From DATFXM01 sp035315885 (GTDB taxonomy: Bacteria; Acidobacteriota; Blastocatellia; UBA7656), in the NCBI GenBank assembly GCA_035315885.1, contig DATFXM010000202.1, forward strand, positions 1 to 18,554: a stretch of DNA of 18,554 bases. The letters are read 5' to 3'. Shown here one piece after another: positions 16,399 through 18,554 of this stretch (position 1 is the stretch's first letter; each line of letters opens with the position of its first letter). The notes beneath the pieces were generated by a model. The model worked only from the letters and a program-made list of their open reading frames with translations. It was not told the origin of the DNA and made no database searches. The position numbers were made by a program, and so were the translations under genes.

Positions 16399-16596
16399 TC
16401 AAAAGCGGAGCAAATCATCGCAAACTCTTGACCGCCCGGAGACCGGCTGAAGTTTGCCTTTCGTTTTACAGCCCATCGTTTGCTGCTCTAAAATTCTGGT
16501 GCAGTTTGCGCGTGAAGAATCGAAGGAGTTAAGCCTGTCGTGAACTCGTCTTACTCTCTCGCCGCCAGATTGTATGCCGGCCTCATAGCATTCCAT
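16399..16596 (-). CDS. Small hypothetical ORF upstream of the acetyltransferase (doubtful)
   Basis: A 65-codon open frame starting MECYEAGIQSGGERVRRVHD. I recognise no family. The only real support is a near-ideal ribosome binding site on this strand, GAGAGGAGG, 5 nt before the ATG, and its position 53 nt ahead of the acetyltransferase on the same strand. Against it, the sequence contains a good + strand promoter (16465-16494) and overlaps another candidate small ORF on the + strand. The product would be polar and basic, without a membrane helix. Confidence 0.25.
   Translation of the reverse strand: MECYEAGIQSGGERVRRVHDRLNSFDSSRANCTRILEQQTMGCKTKGKLQPVSGRSRVCDDLLRF
16465..16494 (+). promoter_or_regulatory. 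Sigma70-like promoter for the glycosyltransferase
   Basis: TTTACA at 16465-16470 (five of six matches to TTGACA), an 18-bp spacer and TAAAAT at 16489-16494 (five of six matches to TATAAT). Transcription would begin near 16501, about 118 nt ahead of the glycosyltransferase ATG and 22 nt ahead of an AAGGAG at 16523-16528. It is the best consensus promoter I see in the window. Confidence 0.6.
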
Positions 16597-16635
16597 CAAT
16601 ACCTCCTCTCAATCAAACATGCGAACAATAGATGA
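16540..16635 (+). CDS. Possible 31-codon leader ORF overlapping the glycosyltransferase start
   Basis: GTG-initiated ORF ending at TGA 16633-16635, 17 nt inside the next gene in another frame. AAGGAG at 16523-16528 lies 11 nt before the GTG, slightly far. The product contains a hydrophobic middle, ARLYAGLIAFHQYLLSI, then a basic end. The pattern LI-FxQ-LLS recalls the N-terminus of YidD, but the Cys-rich part that defines YidD is absent, so this could be a leader peptide, a yidD remnant or chance. The glycosyltransferase ATG has no ribosome binding site (CCTCCTC precedes it), so coupling to this ORF would explain how it is translated. Confidence 0.35.
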   Translation: MNSSYSLAARLYAGLIAFHQYLLSIKHANNR

Positions 16636-18328
16636 TCTGGAAGTGAGCCTTCCCAGGACCGGCAGCCCACCGATTACGGCGGCACGGCGCCGGTTTATCG
16701 GGATTGATCGCCGGTACCTGCTGATCATAGGGATGGCGGTTATTCTCGGCCTGGGACTGCGAGTCCACAGGTTGGACTCCGCGGGGCTCGCCGAAGACGA
16801 AGCGAACAAGATGTTCGCTCTCCGTGCCTATGCCCAGGGAGACTTCACGGTGAACACCGAGCATCCGATGCTCATGAAGCTGCTGTGTTACGTTTCGGTG
16901 CATTGCGCGGACGTATGGAATCAAGCAGCGGGCTCGAGGTTTGATCTGCTGATGTCCGAAGAGACCGCATTGAGATTGCCAAATGCGGTTTTCGGAGCGC
17001 TGACCACAATTCCGATCTTTCTGCTTGCGTCAGCTCTATTGGGGCATCGCGTCGGATTGCTCAGCGCGGTGCTTTGGGCGGTCGGTCTTGATGCAATCTG
17101 GTTCAATCGAATTGCGAAGGAAGACACGCTGCTGGTGTTTTTCATGATCACCGGGTATTACCTGTACAACGTGGCCAAGCGACAGCCGGAAGACGAGCCC
17201 GAGAGAGGGCTTCGGTTTTATGCACTTGCCGGTGCGGCGTTTGGGCTGATGTTTGCGTCGAAGTACTTCATTCACTTTTTCGGTCTGAACTTTATCTACT
17301 ACACGATCGTCGGGTACGACAGGCGCAATAACCGGCCTCTGACTGCTCAATCTTACAGCCATATGTTCGGAGCGATGATGCTTGTGTTTGCGGCTGTGAA
17401 CCCGGCGCTGTTTTTTCCGCAGACATGGCGGTATCTATGGCGATACATCAATGAAGAGCTGCTCACTCACCACGGATACAGCGTGATGGACAAGTTGTTC
17501 ATCAACGAAATGTCTCAGACACCTGGCGGCAACCCCTGGTACTTTTACCTTCTGTTTCTCGGCGTGAAAGTACCGACGCCTCTGTTGATTGCGTTTCTGG
17601 TTGGGCTGGTCGAGATATTCAGACGGCGAGGTTTTTATCCGTACGCTCGCGGACGTCTCTTTCTGAGAGTGATGCTGGTGTTCTGGCTGGTTCCAATGTC
17701 GATCGTCGGAGCCAAGTTCCTGAGATACTCGCTTTCGCTGATGCCGCTTCTGTACATGACGTCGGCGGTCGGCATCATCGCGAGCTGGAAGGCAGTCACG
17801 TCCGCAACCACGACAGTGGCTCTTGGGTGGCGGTCGATCAGATGGATTGCGACGGCGGCGATGGGCATTGCGTTTGTGATTGCACCCGGAGTCAGCGCTG
17901 CGAGAAGCATAGCGTTCTCGCATCCGGCGCTTTTTGTGAGCGCTGCCGGAACTGGAAGACTCGGCTATTTTTTTCCTCACGACGAGTTCTACGATGTCGG
18001 CGCGCGGGAGAGCATCAAATTTGTGGCTGAAGCTGCGCCTGAAAGAGCGAGGTTTGCGAGCGAGATTCCCGGCGTGGTGGACTACTACCTCGAGAAATTT
18101 GGGCGTTCGGACATTCGTTCTGAGATCATCTCGCAGCCCGGATTCAGCATAGAAACGGCGCCCGGCTACGTTCTTCTACAACCGGGACGCTTGTACCTTG
18201 AGAATCTCGATACGTTCAGGCGGATCGAAAAAGAGTGGCAGGTGGCGCAGACCAGCGACTACGAGGGCGCAGTGACTGCGCGCATTTATCAACCGCCACC
18301 GTCTCTGATCATCGAATCCCAGGACTGA
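16619..18328 (+). CDS. GT39 (PMT/ArnT-like) polyprenyl-phosphate-sugar glycosyltransferase
   Basis: Polytopic membrane protein of 569 residues. A cytoplasmic N-terminus (1-31) leads to helix 1 (about 33-49), then the first outer loop with D60-E61 in GLAEDEANK. An acidic pair here is the catalytic signature of protein O-mannosyltransferases and ArnT. RLPNAVFGALT (119-129) and NRIAKEDTLL (163-172) are further family segments, as is TPGGNPWYFYLLFLGVKVP (301-319). About ten helices precede a soluble periplasmic C-terminal part from about 440. Such enzymes transfer a sugar from a polyprenyl-phosphate carrier to a lipid or protein outside the membrane; the acceptor here is unknown. The following YdjC-family gene hints at glycan or lipid modification. 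The ATG at 16619 lacks a ribosome binding site; a GTG at 16643 is an alternative. Confidence 0.82.
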   Translation: MRTIDDLEVSLPRTGSPPITAARRRFIGIDRRYLLIIGMAVILGLGLRVHRLDSAGLAEDEANKMFALRAYAQGDFTVNTEHPMLMKLLCYVSVHCADVWNQAAGSRFDLLMSEETALRLPNAVFGALTTIPIFLLASALLGHRVGLLSAVLWAVGLDAIWFNRIAKEDTLLVFFMITGYYLYNVAKRQPEDEPERGLRFYALAGAAFGLMFASKYFIHFFGLNFIYYTIVGYDRRNNRPLTAQSYSHMFGAMMLVFAAVNPALFFPQTWRYLWRYINEELLTHHGYSVMDKLFINEMSQTPGGNPWYFYLLFLGVKVPTPLLIAFLVGLVEIFRRRGFYPYARGRLFLRVMLVFWLVPMSIVGAKFLRYSLSLMPLLYMTSAVGIIASWKAVTSATTTVALGWRSIRWIATAAMGIAFVIAPGVSAARSIAFSHPALFVSAAGTGRLGYFFPHDEFYDVGARESIKFVAEAAPERARFASEIPGVVDYYLEKFGRSDIRSEIISQPGFSIETAPGYVLLQPGRLYLENLDTFRRIEKEWQVAQTSDYEGAVTARIYQPPPSLIIESQD

Positions 18329-18332
18329 AGAA

Positions 18333-18446
18333 GTGCTGAGTGCTGAGTACTGAGTTCGACGGTTTAAGACTCGGGTCCTTTTAGGTACAGAGGTCGGTCG
18401 AAACAACGTCAGTCGAGCCCGGAACTCAGCACTCAGCGCGCAGCAC
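18333..18446. repeat. Imperfect 25-nt inverted repeat built of GAGTNCT heptamers
   Basis: The arms are 18333-18357 and 18422-18446, matching at 22 of 25 positions, with 64 nt between. The left arm reads GAGTGCT, GAGTACT, GAGTTC and the right arm carries the same units on the other strand. It starts 4 nt after the glycosyltransferase stop and ends 5 nt before the next ATG. There is no T-run, so it is not a normal intrinsic terminator. I see no further feature in the 64-nt centre. Confidence 0.88.
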
Positions 18447-18451
18447 TATCC

Positions 18452-18554
18452 ATGTCGAGGTTGATCGTCAATGCCGATGACTTCGGTTTGACCGGCGGGG
18501 TGAATGCCGGAGTTATCCGCGCTTACCAAAACGGGATCGTGACCAGTGCGACGA
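18452..18554 (+). CDS. YdjC/ChbG/HpnK-family carbohydrate deacetylase, N-terminal fragment
   Basis: The first 34 codons are visible before the window ends. The protein begins MSRLIVNADDFGLT, then GGVNAGVIRAYQNGIVTSAT. VNADDFG is the metal-binding signature at the N-terminus of YdjC-type deacetylases, and GIVTSAT is their next conserved block. Family members include ChbG, which deacetylates chitin oligosaccharides, and HpnK in hopanoid clusters; which of these it is cannot be decided from the fragment. A glycosyltransferase immediately upstream on the same strand suggests joint action on an envelope sugar. There is no ribosome binding site before the ATG; an inverted-repeat arm ends 5 nt upstream. 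Confidence 0.85.
   Translation, partial: MSRLIVNADDFGLTGGVNAGVIRAYQNGIVTSAT

Noticed and set aside
16346..16402. Longer start (TTG at 16402) for the acetyltransferase
   Set aside because: It has no ribosome binding site, while the ATG at 16345 has GGAGG just upstream and the GNAT fold begins after it.
18333..18446. Inverted repeat as a terminator for the glycosyltransferase gene
   Set aside because: It has a 64-nt loop and no T-run after the stem.

Overview
The window is a nearly complete division and cell wall (dcw) cluster followed by a short accessory stretch. All genes from 1 to 15810 are on the + strand. The order is rsmH (C-terminal tail only), ftsL, ftsI, murE, murF, mraY, murD, ftsW, murG, murC, ftsQ, ftsA, ftsZ. 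Many neighbours overlap or sit within 30 nt of each other: murE starts inside the ftsI stop codon, mraY starts on the last base of the murF stop, and the murC stop touches the ftsQ ribosome binding site. A strong intrinsic terminator follows ftsZ. The products take UDP-MurNAc through stem-peptide addition (MurC, D, E, F), load it on undecaprenyl phosphate (MraY), add GlcNAc (MurG), and supply the septal machine that polymerises and cross-links lipid II (FtsW, FtsI, FtsL, FtsQ) on the FtsA-anchored FtsZ ring.

The organism looks like a diderm-type bacterium of moderately high GC that makes meso-diaminopimelate peptidoglycan, judging by the DNPR motif in MurE. A PASTA domain on FtsI, the gene order, and no murB or ddl between murC and ftsQ, together with intergenic heptamer repeats, would suit an Acidobacteriota lineage (perhaps Blastocatellia). 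This taxonomic call is inference only.

After the ftsZ terminator there is a GNAT acetyltransferase on the - strand. Next come a divergent gap with a good sigma70-like promoter and two small candidate ORFs, a multi-pass GT39 (PMT/ArnT-like) glycosyltransferase, a 25-nt inverted repeat, and the first 34 codons of a YdjC/ChbG/HpnK-family deacetylase, cut by the window end. The last two complete or partial genes suggest a lipid-linked or envelope glycan function.

Most of the window is ordinary core biology. The unusual signals lie between genes: a GAGTNCT-type heptamer repeat family at three gene junctions, a 16-bp purine tandem before ftsI, and a 423-nt ftsA-ftsZ gap that holds an extended -10 promoter, a 15-nt tandem repeat, a hairpin and an open frame exactly filling the gap. 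There is also a possible 31-codon leader ORF overlapping the glycosyltransferase start. I saw no CRISPR array, transposase, tRNA or rRNA.
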